From positions 1-60,742 of the forward strand of contig JALCRV010000013.1 of the NCBI GenBank assembly GCA_022652945.1: a stretch of 60,742 nt of DNA. Reading direction: 5' to 3'. Source of the DNA: Bacilli bacterium (GTDB taxonomy: Bacteria; Bacillota_I; Bacilli_A; RFN20; CAG-288). Numbering within the stretch: the first letter of the stretch is position 1; every line of letters starts with the position of its first letter. The notes beneath the pieces were generated by a model, which saw nothing but the letters and a program-made list of their open reading frames with translations, did no database searches and was not told the origin of the DNA. Made by a program: the position numbers and the translations under genes. This document shows positions 35,382 to 43,122 of the stretch, piece by piece.

Positions 35382-37050
35382 ACAATCCCTCAAGGATAAA
35401 TATCTGATTGATTTCCGCGCTTCTTTTACTATGGTCAGGATGATGAGCCAAGACTCTTACCGGATCAGTTTAAAAGACTCCAGAAAGCAATCTTTGATTA
35501 AGATTGTCACCTTCCTCGGCCTCTTTATCGGACTCTCCTTCCTTTTTAAAGCCTTCTTCCAATTAGCGGAGATGCTGAATATCTTCTCCATCATGCCTTT
35601 CGTCCCTTTGGCGGTGCCGTCTTTAGTCTCGACCATCATCTTTATCATCGGGTTCATCCACGCGTTAGGCGAAGTCACGAAGACTTTATATTTCTCCCCC
35701 GATTTAAAAGTGATGGCCACCTTCCCCGCTAACGGTTTAACCGTCTTCACCGCCCGTCTCGCCACCGTCTTCTTAAAGGAATTAATCAATGATTTGCTGG
35801 TGGAAATCCCCTTCCTTTTCGGTTACATCCTAAATTCATCTTTACCGGTTTATCTGATTGTCCAGGTGCTTATTACCTGGGTCATCTATATCATCTTTGA
35901 GTTACTTCTCGCGACTCTTTTATCAGTCCCGGTCTTCTTTATCAGAAAGTTCTTCCACCGCCATAAAGCCGAAGAGTACTTCTTAACGTCTCTTCTTTTC
36001 TTCACCGGGATGGGCTTTGCTATTTACTTCATGTCCTTAATGCCGCAGAACATCGATATCTTCACTAACTGGGGGCCTTACTTTAACAAGATCCAACAGA
36101 TTTTAACTTACTACCGGACGAACTTCCGCTTCTTCTACGGGATGAGCCAGCTCTCGTGCGGTACGGTGGAAGGTTATACTTTACAGTTCTTCCAAGGCGA
36201 TAGCTTATTTAGCCTAGCGATCATCTTAATCTCGACGATTCTTTTGCTTCTTTTAGATGTTTTCTTAGTTAATCCGATTTATCTGAAGATGGCTACCTCA
36301 GACTCTAACTTAGGTAGTGATTATAACCCGCAAGCAAAAGGCAAGTATCTAGCTTATCCTCTCTCTCAACTGCAGAAGGATATCTCCATCTTCGCTCAGA
36401 ATAATTCATTATTCACTTCCTTCGTCCTGCCTTTAATCCTCGAGCCTTTATTGGTGATGCTGATGAGCAAGATCTTCGGAGCGATGTCTACGGATGCGAT
36501 GGGAGATATCTTAGTCAATGTCGTCTCCTTGCTTTTGATTCTCCTTTGTCTTTTAAACTCCAATTCCGCTTTAGGTACTTTGTTCTCCGATGAAGGAAGG
36601 GCTTATTCCTTATCGCGTTCCTTCCCGGCTAAAGAGACGGATCTATTAGGCTCTAAGCTATTTGTCCCCGCGGTTTTAATTACCTTCTCCACCATCGCTT
36701 CCGTGACAATCTTCGGCGAAGTCAAAGGTTTAGATCCTTACGCGATCTTCTTCTTATTCTTTACCGTCCTCTTTTTCGCCTTAGGCCATATGCTTTTCTC
36801 AATCGGGCTAGATATCCAAGGGGAGAAAGATAACTTCGATAACGATAAACAGAAAAGGCAGAATTCGCTTTTAGTTACGGTGACGGCTTTCATTATTGCC
36901 TTCGCAATGGCCATCCTTTATTTCCTTTTCTTAAGGGAAAGCAAGGATTTCATCCCGGAGCTGAAGATTTCCATCTTCGCTTCTTTGTATTTCTGCTTTA
37001 ATGTCTCTTTGTTCTTGAAGAAAGCTAAGTACATTTATCGGGAGGGTTAG
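35359..37050 (+). CDS. ABC exporter permease
   Basis: 563 residues with about twelve hydrophobic helices in two groups separated by a region around 300-350. The FSPDLKVMATFPANGL segment after the first helices is the cytoplasmic coupling stretch seen in ABC-2-like permeases whose proteins act as putative exporters. It overlaps the upstream ATPase gene by 23 bases, implying translational coupling and a shared complex. The substrate is unknown; operon position suggests a link with the prepilin-like protein. Confidence 0.75.
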   Translation: MQKSKENRQSLKDKYLIDFRASFTMVRMMSQDSYRISLKDSRKQSLIKIVTFLGLFIGLSFLFKAFFQLAEMLNIFSIMPFVPLAVPSLVSTIIFIIGFIHALGEVTKTLYFSPDLKVMATFPANGLTVFTARLATVFLKELINDLLVEIPFLFGYILNSSLPVYLIVQVLITWVIYIIFELLLATLLSVPVFFIRKFFHRHKAEEYFLTSLLFFTGMGFAIYFMSLMPQNIDIFTNWGPYFNKIQQILTYYRTNFRFFYGMSQLSCGTVEGYTLQFFQGDSLFSLAIILISTILLLLLDVFLVNPIYLKMATSDSNLGSDYNPQAKGKYLAYPLSQLQKDISIFAQNNSLFTSFVLPLILEPLLVMLMSKIFGAMSTDAMGDILVNVVSLLLILLCLLNSNSALGTLFSDEGRAYSLSRSFPAKETDLLGSKLFVPAVLITFSTIASVTIFGEVKGLDPYAIFFLFFTVLFFALGHMLFSIGLDIQGEKDNFDNDKQKRQNSLLVTVTAFIIAFAMAILYFLFLRESKDFIPELKISIFASLYFCFNVSLFLKKAKYIYREG

Positions 37051-37052
37051 AA

Positions 37053-37529
37053 ATGAAAAAGAGCGTTGTCATCTCGATTATCTGCCTAGCCTTGCTCTCG
37101 ATTATTTTCGTGGCCTTTTTCGGGGTGACCCCGGCCGGGATTATCCCGACGGTCTATATCCAGTCAGTGGAGATTAAGGATATGTCCGGCAACAAGATCA
37201 CGAAGCTGACCGCGGAAGGAGAAAAGACCATCACCGTGAAATTCCAGCCGACTCTGGAAGTCGAATCAGTTAAATATATGCAGTACTTCTTCACCACCAA
37301 GATCATGCCTGAAGACGCTACCCTCTCCGCTATCCGTTATTACTGCGCGGAAAATGACTTTGTGAAAGTCGAAAATCCGAAAAATGGTGCCTTGCTTATT
37401 AAGCAGATGAATCTAGCCACCTCCTCTTCTCCTTACTACATCTGCAATATCACCTGCGCAGCTGATGATGGTGGCTTAGCGGGGATTGAAGATAATCTTA
37501 AGCTGGTGATTGATTACCGTCAGGCTTAG
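37053..37529 (+). CDS. small membrane-anchored extracytoplasmic protein of the prepilin-like operon
   Basis: 158 residues: one N-terminal helix (about 5-27) as uncleaved anchor or signal, then a beta-rich domain with an Ig-like feel (VYIQSVEIKDMSGNKITKL, ITVKFQPTLEV, PEDATLSAIRYY). Two Cys late in the chain (YYICNITC) could pair with the Cys in YYCAEND. No lipobox. It follows the permease by 2 bases and is the last gene before a strong terminator. No family recognised; it may act as a minor component or chaperone (inference). Confidence 0.6.
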   Translation: MKKSVVISIICLALLSIIFVAFFGVTPAGIIPTVYIQSVEIKDMSGNKITKLTAEGEKTITVKFQPTLEVESVKYMQYFFTTKIMPEDATLSAIRYYCAENDFVKVENPKNGALLIKQMNLATSSSPYYICNITCAADDGGLAGIEDNLKLVIDYRQA

Positions 37530-37531
37530 AT

Positions 37532-37560
37532 AAAAAGCTCGGCGATTCACCGAGCTTTTT
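37532..37560 (+). terminator. intrinsic terminator of the prepilin-like/ABC operon
   Basis: AAAAAGCTCGG pairs perfectly with CCGAGCTTTTT (11 bp, 7-base loop). The symmetric A/T flanks may also end the convergent transcript from 38.5 kb. Confidence 0.92.
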
Positions 37561-37603
37561 AGATATCTTAATCGCTTTTTAGATTATCGAGTAAGTTCTC
37601 TTT

Positions 37604-38518
37604 TTATTTCTTCTCTTCCTTTTTTAAGGTGGTGAGGAAGAAACAGAAAGGCGGAAGGATCGCCATTAATGAAAGCAGATAAGGAGCTAAGTTCCAGCTC
37701 TTCATATAGTCAATCGGGAATAGGGCGGTCGCATCTTCGACGATGAAGTTAGGTTTCACCAGTAAGGCGATAATAAAACTGAGCGATAAGACACATCCGA
37801 TAATCAATAGAATCAAGGAGACTTTCTTTTTCGCTTCCTTATTTAAGAAGGCTTTAGGCATAAAGAACCATTCGTGATAGAAGAAGAAAAAGCCCGGAAC
37901 GCCTAATAAGAGCCAGAGAATAAACATATTAAACCAAGTGGAAGAGCCGTAATTTGCAATGAAGATTTCGCTTAAGAAGGCTCCGGTTAGATAAGAGGAA
38001 AGCAAGAAGAAGAGACCGAGGAAGAAAGAAGAAAAGACTTTCTTGACCTTTCCGCCTTGGAAAGGATAATAAACCTGCTGAGGATCTTCTTTATAACGGA
38101 AACCGGTTAGTGTCAGATAAATACTAGCTCCGAGAATAGCTAGATCCAGCAGCAGATAATCTAAAGGGAACAAAGAAGAAAGGACTCCGCTTACTAAAGA
38201 AGCGTAAGTCTTATCGATTAAATTGATGATGGTCATCAGCACGGCGAAGAAAGAAAGGCCAGCGAGAATGATTCCGTTGATTTTATAAGTCAATTTAAGC
38301 TTCTGGCTGTCTTTCGGGAAGATAATCAGATGAAGGACGATCAATAAGTAGAATAACGAGATCACCGAGAGATAGAATGGCAACATTCTTTTTAAGACGC
38401 TATCGGTGCTCCCAAGGAAATTATTGAAAGAGCCTAAAGCGGTCACCGTAATAACAGAAAAGAGGATATAAAGCAAAGACTCAAGAATCAGGAGAACCAA
38501 ATGCTTCGTGATTTTCAT
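37604..38518 (-). CDS. hypothetical multispanning membrane protein
   Basis: 304 residues with eight or nine hydrophobic helices spread over the whole length and a short charged C-terminus. A loop around 143-158 is polar and carries KEDPQQVYYPF. No catalytic motif and no recognised family. It overlaps the upstream metallophosphoesterase gene by 4 bases (ATGA), so the two proteins are likely co-produced. Confidence 0.65.
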   Translation of the reverse strand: MKITKHLVLLILESLLYILFSVITVTALGSFNNFLGSTDSVLKRMLPFYLSVISLFYLLIVLHLIIFPKDSQKLKLTYKINGIILAGLSFFAVLMTIINLIDKTYASLVSGVLSSLFPLDYLLLDLAILGASIYLTLTGFRYKEDPQQVYYPFQGGKVKKVFSSFFLGLFFLLSSYLTGAFLSEIFIANYGSSTWFNMFILWLLLGVPGFFFFYHEWFFMPKAFLNKEAKKKVSLILLIIGCVLSLSFIIALLVKPNFIVEDATALFPIDYMKSWNLAPYLLSLMAILPPFCFFLTTLKKEEKK

Positions 38519-39618
38519 AAGCCTTTGACCTCCTCTTGGATAAGCGTATAAGCTTCATCATCCTGCATGTAGTAATGGGTCAGATCGAAGCTCCCGTCCC
38601 CGTGTAAAGTAGATAAGGAGCCACCGATCACATCGAAATCACGATTAGTCGAATGCGCGTAATATAATTCCGTCCCGCTTTTTACTCCATACCCGACAAA
38701 GGCCGTGCCTTTCAAGGAAGTATACTTACTTCCCCAGTCATTAGAGTGATCGTGGCCGCAGAAGAAACCGCGGACATTATGGCTCACCCCCGCATCGAAA
38801 AAGCCCGTATCTTTATAACCGACCCAGTTTTTCAATAGAAGATTCTTTTTAGCGAACTGGTCGAGCAAATCTTTAGGACCGGTCTTATAAGAGCCTTTCT
38901 CCAACAGTTCCCCGATTAAACCATCCTGGTTTTCCAGATAACTATAAGCCCACTGGAATAAGGGGATATGGAAGTAAGCTAAAGAGGGGACCTCGCTTCC
39001 GTTTTGAGTTTTCGAGTACTCCGCCGCTTGGTTAAACCAATTCACCTGATCTTCATGGATAACATCGTAGTTATAATAAACTCCGTTATAGGATTGCGGA
39101 TAAGAGTTGGAATCAAGAGAATACAGATTCCACTTTGCCTTCTTCGTAGTGGAATCCATCAAGGAAACAACGTAATTTCCTCTACCGAACACATCATCAT
39201 CGACTTCGTTATAATGAGAGTTTTTGACATTCTTAAAGCGGTTAGAAAGCCAGTTAGGAGAATACTCTCCTTCCCGGTCGTGATTACCCCAGGTGATTCC
39301 GAAAGGGACATTCCAGTTCTCAATGACTTTAATCAAAGCCTCCGCCGTGGAAGTGGTTGCTCCTAAAAGGCTATCCCCAGTAATCATGATATAATCCGGA
39401 GCGATCTTCTTTACTAAGTTCTCTAAGTAAGCCCCTTGATGGTTAGCATCGGTATTGACGGACCAATGCATATCCGTAATCTGCAAGACCTTATAACCTT
39501 CGTGGAAAGTCAAAGATTCATCAAAATACGATGAGATGGGGACAACCTTGGGGCTGCCACAAGAAGTCAGAGAAAACAGAGACAATAAGAGAAAAGTCTT
39601 CATGCAATTGATTTTCAT
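38515..39618 (-). CDS. calcineurin-like metallophosphoesterase lipoprotein
   Basis: 367 residues. The signal peptide has lipobox LTSC (near residue 20). All metallophosphoesterase motifs are visible: QITDMHW (D-x-H), TGDSLLG, TWGNHD, an internal AYFHIP, and CGHDHSND. The family hydrolyses phosphomonoesters or phosphodiesters, here outside the membrane. The first ATG follows a TATAAT by 9 bases with no ribosome site, so it may be leaderless; an in-frame ATG five codons later is possible. It pairs with a membrane protein. Confidence 0.85.
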   Translation of the reverse strand: MKINCMKTFLLLSLFSLTSCGSPKVVPISSYFDESLTFHEGYKVLQITDMHWSVNTDANHQGAYLENLVKKIAPDYIMITGDSLLGATTSTAEALIKVIENWNVPFGITWGNHDREGEYSPNWLSNRFKNVKNSHYNEVDDDVFGRGNYVVSLMDSTTKKAKWNLYSLDSNSYPQSYNGVYYNYDVIHEDQVNWFNQAAEYSKTQNGSEVPSLAYFHIPLFQWAYSYLENQDGLIGELLEKGSYKTGPKDLLDQFAKKNLLLKNWVGYKDTGFFDAGVSHNVRGFFCGHDHSNDWGSKYTSLKGTAFVGYGVKSGTELYYAHSTNRDFDVIGGSLSTLHGDGSFDLTHYYMQDDEAYTLIQEEVKGL

Positions 39619-39767
39619 AGTGCTTTAATTATATAACTTCTCTTCTCTCGTTTCCTAGTCTAAAAAAACATCAGTTTTCTAACCGAGGCCTTTTTGACTA
39701 GTTAATTTGCTAATCTTCAAAAGATGGCTTAAAATCCAAAGTGTTTAATAAATAAATCTTAATAATT

Positions 39768-40409
39768 ATGGAAAAGAAAAAAAGTCTCTTCTTTGATCTC
39801 GACGGTACCTTATGGGATGCTTTAGATCCTTTAACTGAATCTTGGAATCAAGCGATGAAGGACGCTAAAAAGCCTTTTAGCTTCTCCAAAGCTAAAATGC
39901 AGACCTTCATGGGTCTGACTCCGGAAGAGACCTGTCCTTTAGCCTTCCCCGGGACCAGTTTAAAAGAAGGCTTGGAGTTATTCCATCTAGAATTAGTCGC
40001 GGAAATTAAGTATCTAGCCTTACATCCGGGGATCCTTTATCCGGAAGAAGAAAAAATCATCGCTGGCTTAGCTAAAAAGTATCCTTTATATATCATCTCT
40101 AATTCCGATAAAGGATATGTGGAGAATTACTTACAAGCCTGCCATATGGGTAAGTATTTTAAAGATCATGTCTGCGTCGGCGATACCGGATTAGTCAAAT
40201 GGCAGAATATCCTTTATATGAAGAATAAAGAGCACGTATCGGATGTGATTTATATCGGGGATACCTTAAAAGATAAGACCGAAGCCGAAAAAGCCGGCGT
40301 GAAGTTCATCCACGCGGCTTACGGCTTTGGGAAAATCGCTGATGATCCTTATAAGATAAATAGCCTTACTGAGTTACCTCCTTTAGTCGAAATCCTCTTC
40401 AAAAACTAA
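39768..40409 (+). CDS. HAD-superfamily phosphatase (phosphoglycolate-phosphatase-like)
   Basis: 213 residues. HAD motif I FFDLDGTLWDA (Asp nucleophile and acid), motif II IISNSDKG, a Lys in the AEKAG region and motif IV YIGDTLKD. An alpha-helical cap lies between motifs I and II (subclass IA). Substrates of this class include phosphoglycolate and sugar phosphates. No clear ribosome site precedes the ATG. It is divergent from the metallophosphoesterase gene and 90 bases before the transporter. Confidence 0.82.
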   Translation: MEKKKSLFFDLDGTLWDALDPLTESWNQAMKDAKKPFSFSKAKMQTFMGLTPEETCPLAFPGTSLKEGLELFHLELVAEIKYLALHPGILYPEEEKIIAGLAKKYPLYIISNSDKGYVENYLQACHMGKYFKDHVCVGDTGLVKWQNILYMKNKEHVSDVIYIGDTLKDKTEAEKAGVKFIHAAYGFGKIADDPYKINSLTELPPLVEILFKN

Positions 40410-40500
40410 GTCTTTTACCCCACTAAAAAGGAAATACCCAAAAAGAAGTGTTTAATTGAAAGCCCTTTCATAGTATGATTATTTTAGCGAGGTAAAAATT

Positions 40501-41955
40501 ATGGAAACACCCAGTCCTTCAGCCAACAATCTGAACCCGAGTACAAGTTTAAGTGAAGATAACAAGCCTTTTGTCCTTAATTACAAAAGGACTTTTTTAA
40601 TCGGCTTTGCTTTCTTCGGAATCCTCCTCCTTTGGCAGGTCTACGATTCCTGGTGCCCTAACTTCCTGACCGAACTATTTAAGGAAGCCTTAGGAGCCAG
40701 CGAAGAAAGAGACGTCCAGTACTTAGTCGGAATCATGATGGCCATGGATAATGTCGCGGCCTTGATCATGATGCCGATCTTCGGCAATCTCTCCGACAAA
40801 ACCCACACGAAATTAGGTAAGCGTATGCCTTATATCTTAGTGGGGACGTTCGTATGCGCCGTGGCCTTCCCTTTTATCCCGGTCCTTTTCCATTACCATA
40901 ATCTAATCGGGACTTTAGCGATCATGGCGGTCGTGGTCTTCTTCGCTATGATGTATCGGAATCCGGCGGTCGCTTTGATGCCGGATATCACTCCTAAACC
41001 CTTAAGATCGAAAGCCAACGGTATCATCAATATCATGGGCTACTTAGGCGGAGCGTTCGCCGCGGTGGTCGGTATCTTCTTCCAAGTCACCAAATACTTA
41101 GGCGATAGCGGGGATGAATACTGGGTTAATCGGACCGCTAATATCTGGACGATTGAGATTCCTTTCTTAGTCGCTTCCGGCTTAATGGTCATTTCCGCTG
41201 TCGTCTTAATCTTCACCATCAAAGAAAATAAGTTAGAAGAAGAAATGAAGCCGGAGATGGAAAGAGGCGAAAGATTAGCGGCGATTGAAGATAAAATCGA
41301 TGACGATAAACCGATGACAAAAGCCAATAAGACGATGCTCTTCTTGATCCTCGGAGCTGAGTTCTTCTGGTTCATGGCGGATAACGGCATCGGAACCTTT
41401 ATGAGTAACTATGCGGTCTATCATCTTTACGCCAATTCCGGAGCCAATTTGATCAATACAATCGTCGGCGGAGTCGGAAGTGTCATCGGCTTTGTAGTCG
41501 GGGGCTGGCTAGCCGGCAAGATCGGACGAAAGAAGACAGTTTTAGGTGGATTGGCCTTAGCGGGGTTAGCTTACTTGATTTGGCTTATCGTATCCTACGC
41601 CTTCCCTGCGGTGAAACCCGCCACCGGGAAGAACCCGTTCCCGTTCTATCTATATATCGTCTGGGGGATTAAGGGATTCGGCATGTCTTTAGTCCATATC
41701 AATTCCTTCCCGATGGTGGTTGAACTCTGCTCGGCTAAAAAGGTCGGTAAATTCACCGGCTATTATTACGCTTCTTCCATGGCTGCTCAGACGATCACTC
41801 CCTGCCTTTTAGGCTTGTTGATGTTGATTCCGAATTTCGGCTTTGATCTGCTTCCGGCTTACGCCTTAATCTGCATCGGTATCTCCTTAGCGATTTTCTG
41901 CTTTATCAAGAACATCAAAAAAGATATCCCTGAGGCGAAAAAAGCTTTAAAATAA
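40501..41955 (+). CDS. MFS transporter of the SLC45/GPH (sugar-type) group
   Basis: 484 residues with twelve predicted helices. The family motif between helices 2 and 3 reads FGNLSDKTHTKLGKRMPYILVG (split here as SDKTHTKLGKRMPY), typical of sucrose/maltose-type and glycoside-pentoside-hexuronide carriers; the second half has GKIGRKKTVLGG. The central cytoplasmic loop (about 240-275) is charged. A GAGG site lies 9 bases before the ATG. With the amylase and pullulanase nearby, import of maltose-type sugars is a reasonable guess, not shown by sequence. The next gene is 9 bases away. Confidence 0.8.
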   Translation: METPSPSANNLNPSTSLSEDNKPFVLNYKRTFLIGFAFFGILLLWQVYDSWCPNFLTELFKEALGASEERDVQYLVGIMMAMDNVAALIMMPIFGNLSDKTHTKLGKRMPYILVGTFVCAVAFPFIPVLFHYHNLIGTLAIMAVVVFFAMMYRNPAVALMPDITPKPLRSKANGIINIMGYLGGAFAAVVGIFFQVTKYLGDSGDEYWVNRTANIWTIEIPFLVASGLMVISAVVLIFTIKENKLEEEMKPEMERGERLAAIEDKIDDDKPMTKANKTMLFLILGAEFFWFMADNGIGTFMSNYAVYHLYANSGANLINTIVGGVGSVIGFVVGGWLAGKIGRKKTVLGGLALAGLAYLIWLIVSYAFPAVKPATGKNPFPFYLYIVWGIKGFGMSLVHINSFPMVVELCSAKKVGKFTGYYYASSMAAQTITPCLLGLLMLIPNFGFDLLPAYALICIGISLAIFCFIKNIKKDIPEAKKALK

Positions 41956-41964
41956 GTCTGTCCT

Positions 41965-42720
41965 ATGAGAAAAGAAAAAGTAATCGAAAATATCAATCCG
42001 TTGATCTTAAAGGGCATCGCTCACCGCGGGCTCCATAATCAGGAACTGACCGAAAATGGGCTAAAGGCTTTTCAGAATGCCCGTGAACACCAGCTGGCTT
42101 TTGAGTTGGATATCCATCTGACCAAAGATGGTGAACTCGTGGTCTGCCACGATTCCGAGTTAATGAGAACGACTGGTAAAAAAGGGATTATCGAAGATCT
42201 CACTTTAGAGCAGATTAAGAAAGATTACCGTCTGCTCGATGGTGAACAAATCCCTTCTTTTCAGGAAGTGCTTCAGGCCAACGCGGAACAGGTCCCGATT
42301 GTCGTTGAGCTGAAAGTCTATCAAAAGAACTATGTCCCGTTAGCTAAAAAAGCCTGCGAGGAACTGAAGATGATTAAAGACAAGCGGAACATCATGCTTA
42401 TCTCCTTTGATCCACGGGCTCTGCTTCATATGAAAAAGTCCGGATTTATCCGTTCCCTTTTAGTTACCTTAGATAACCATCATCAGTGGACTTATCATCT
42501 GCGTTTCCTTTTCGAGAGTCTGGATCTTGATTATCGATTCGTCAACGAAAAAAGAGCCCAGCGTTATCAGAAGAGACATTTTGTCAATGTCTGGACCATC
42601 GACAGCAAAGAAAAGATGGATTTGGTCTTGCCTTATACCGATACGGTCACTTTCCAACTGATGGATGAAGCCTACGTCAATGCCTGTTTAGAAAAGAAGA
42701 ACGAAAAATATTTAGGCTAA
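41965..42720 (+). CDS. glycerophosphodiester phosphodiesterase
   Basis: 251 residues. GDPD motifs: AHRGLHN near 18-24 (catalytic His), TENGLKAF, ELDIHLTKDGELVVCHD (Glu, Asp, second His), and the PSFQEVL/VVELK segments. No signal peptide, so it is cytoplasmic. It releases sn-glycerol-3-phosphate from glycerophosphodiesters. It is co-directional with the MFS transporter (9 bases apart), which raises the alternative that the carrier imports a glycerophosphodiester. Confidence 0.9.
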   Translation: MRKEKVIENINPLILKGIAHRGLHNQELTENGLKAFQNAREHQLAFELDIHLTKDGELVVCHDSELMRTTGKKGIIEDLTLEQIKKDYRLLDGEQIPSFQEVLQANAEQVPIVVELKVYQKNYVPLAKKACEELKMIKDKRNIMLISFDPRALLHMKKSGFIRSLLVTLDNHHQWTYHLRFLFESLDLDYRFVNEKRAQRYQKRHFVNVWTIDSKEKMDLVLPYTDTVTFQLMDEAYVNACLEKKNEKYLG

Positions 42721-42764
42721 ATATTTATCTGGAAGGAAGATGATTCAATCCCTTTTCTTTTGCT

Positions 42765-42792
42765 TTGAGTAAGAATACTCGGGCGCTATAAT
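42765..42792 (+). promoter_or_regulatory. predicted sigma-A promoter of the STAS/PP2C operon
   Basis: TTGAGT (42765-42770), a 16-bp spacer and TATAAT (42787-42792), about 26 bases before the first start codon. It shows the cassette is transcribed separately from the GDPD gene by ordinary sigma-A. Confidence 0.65.
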
Positions 42793-42817
42793 ATCCTTGG
42801 ATTAGGAGCAAGAAAAT

Positions 42818-43114
42818 ATGATTGTACATTCAGATAAAAAAGGCCAAGAGCTTATAATTTCCTTAAGCGGGAGTGTTAATACTCAGACCGCCGGGCAGTT
42901 TGAGGAAGCTTTAAAAGCTCAGATTGCTGACGTCACCAAATTAACTATCGATATGAAAGATGTCGATTATGTCTCCTCAGCGGGTCTAAGGGTCTTCCTG
43001 TGGGCTGTTAATCAAATGGATGAAAAAGGCGATTTGAAAGTCATCAATCTCAAGCCGGAAGTGAAGGAAGTCTTCGACTTAACCGGCTTTAGCGATATTT
43101 TGAATATAGGATAG
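42818..43114 (+). CDS. STAS-domain anti-sigma-factor antagonist
   Basis: 98 residues, a single STAS domain. The phosphorylation site region is VDYVSSAGLRVFLWA (Ser near 51-52) and the C-terminal helix is EVKEVFDLTGFSDIL. In RsbV-type partner switching the unphosphorylated STAS protein captures an anti-sigma kinase. An AGGAG site lies 9 bases before the ATG. It is the first gene of a three-gene operon, 8 bases before the phosphatase/kinase gene. Confidence 0.88.
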   Translation: MIVHSDKKGQELIISLSGSVNTQTAGQFEEALKAQIADVTKLTIDMKDVDYVSSAGLRVFLWAVNQMDEKGDLKVINLKPEVKEVFDLTGFSDILNIG

Positions 43115-43122
43115 ATCACTTT

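Noticed and set aside
37053-37529. Lipoprotein call for the small last protein of the prepilin-like operon
   Set aside because: The N-terminal helix has no Cys at its end, so there is no lipobox.
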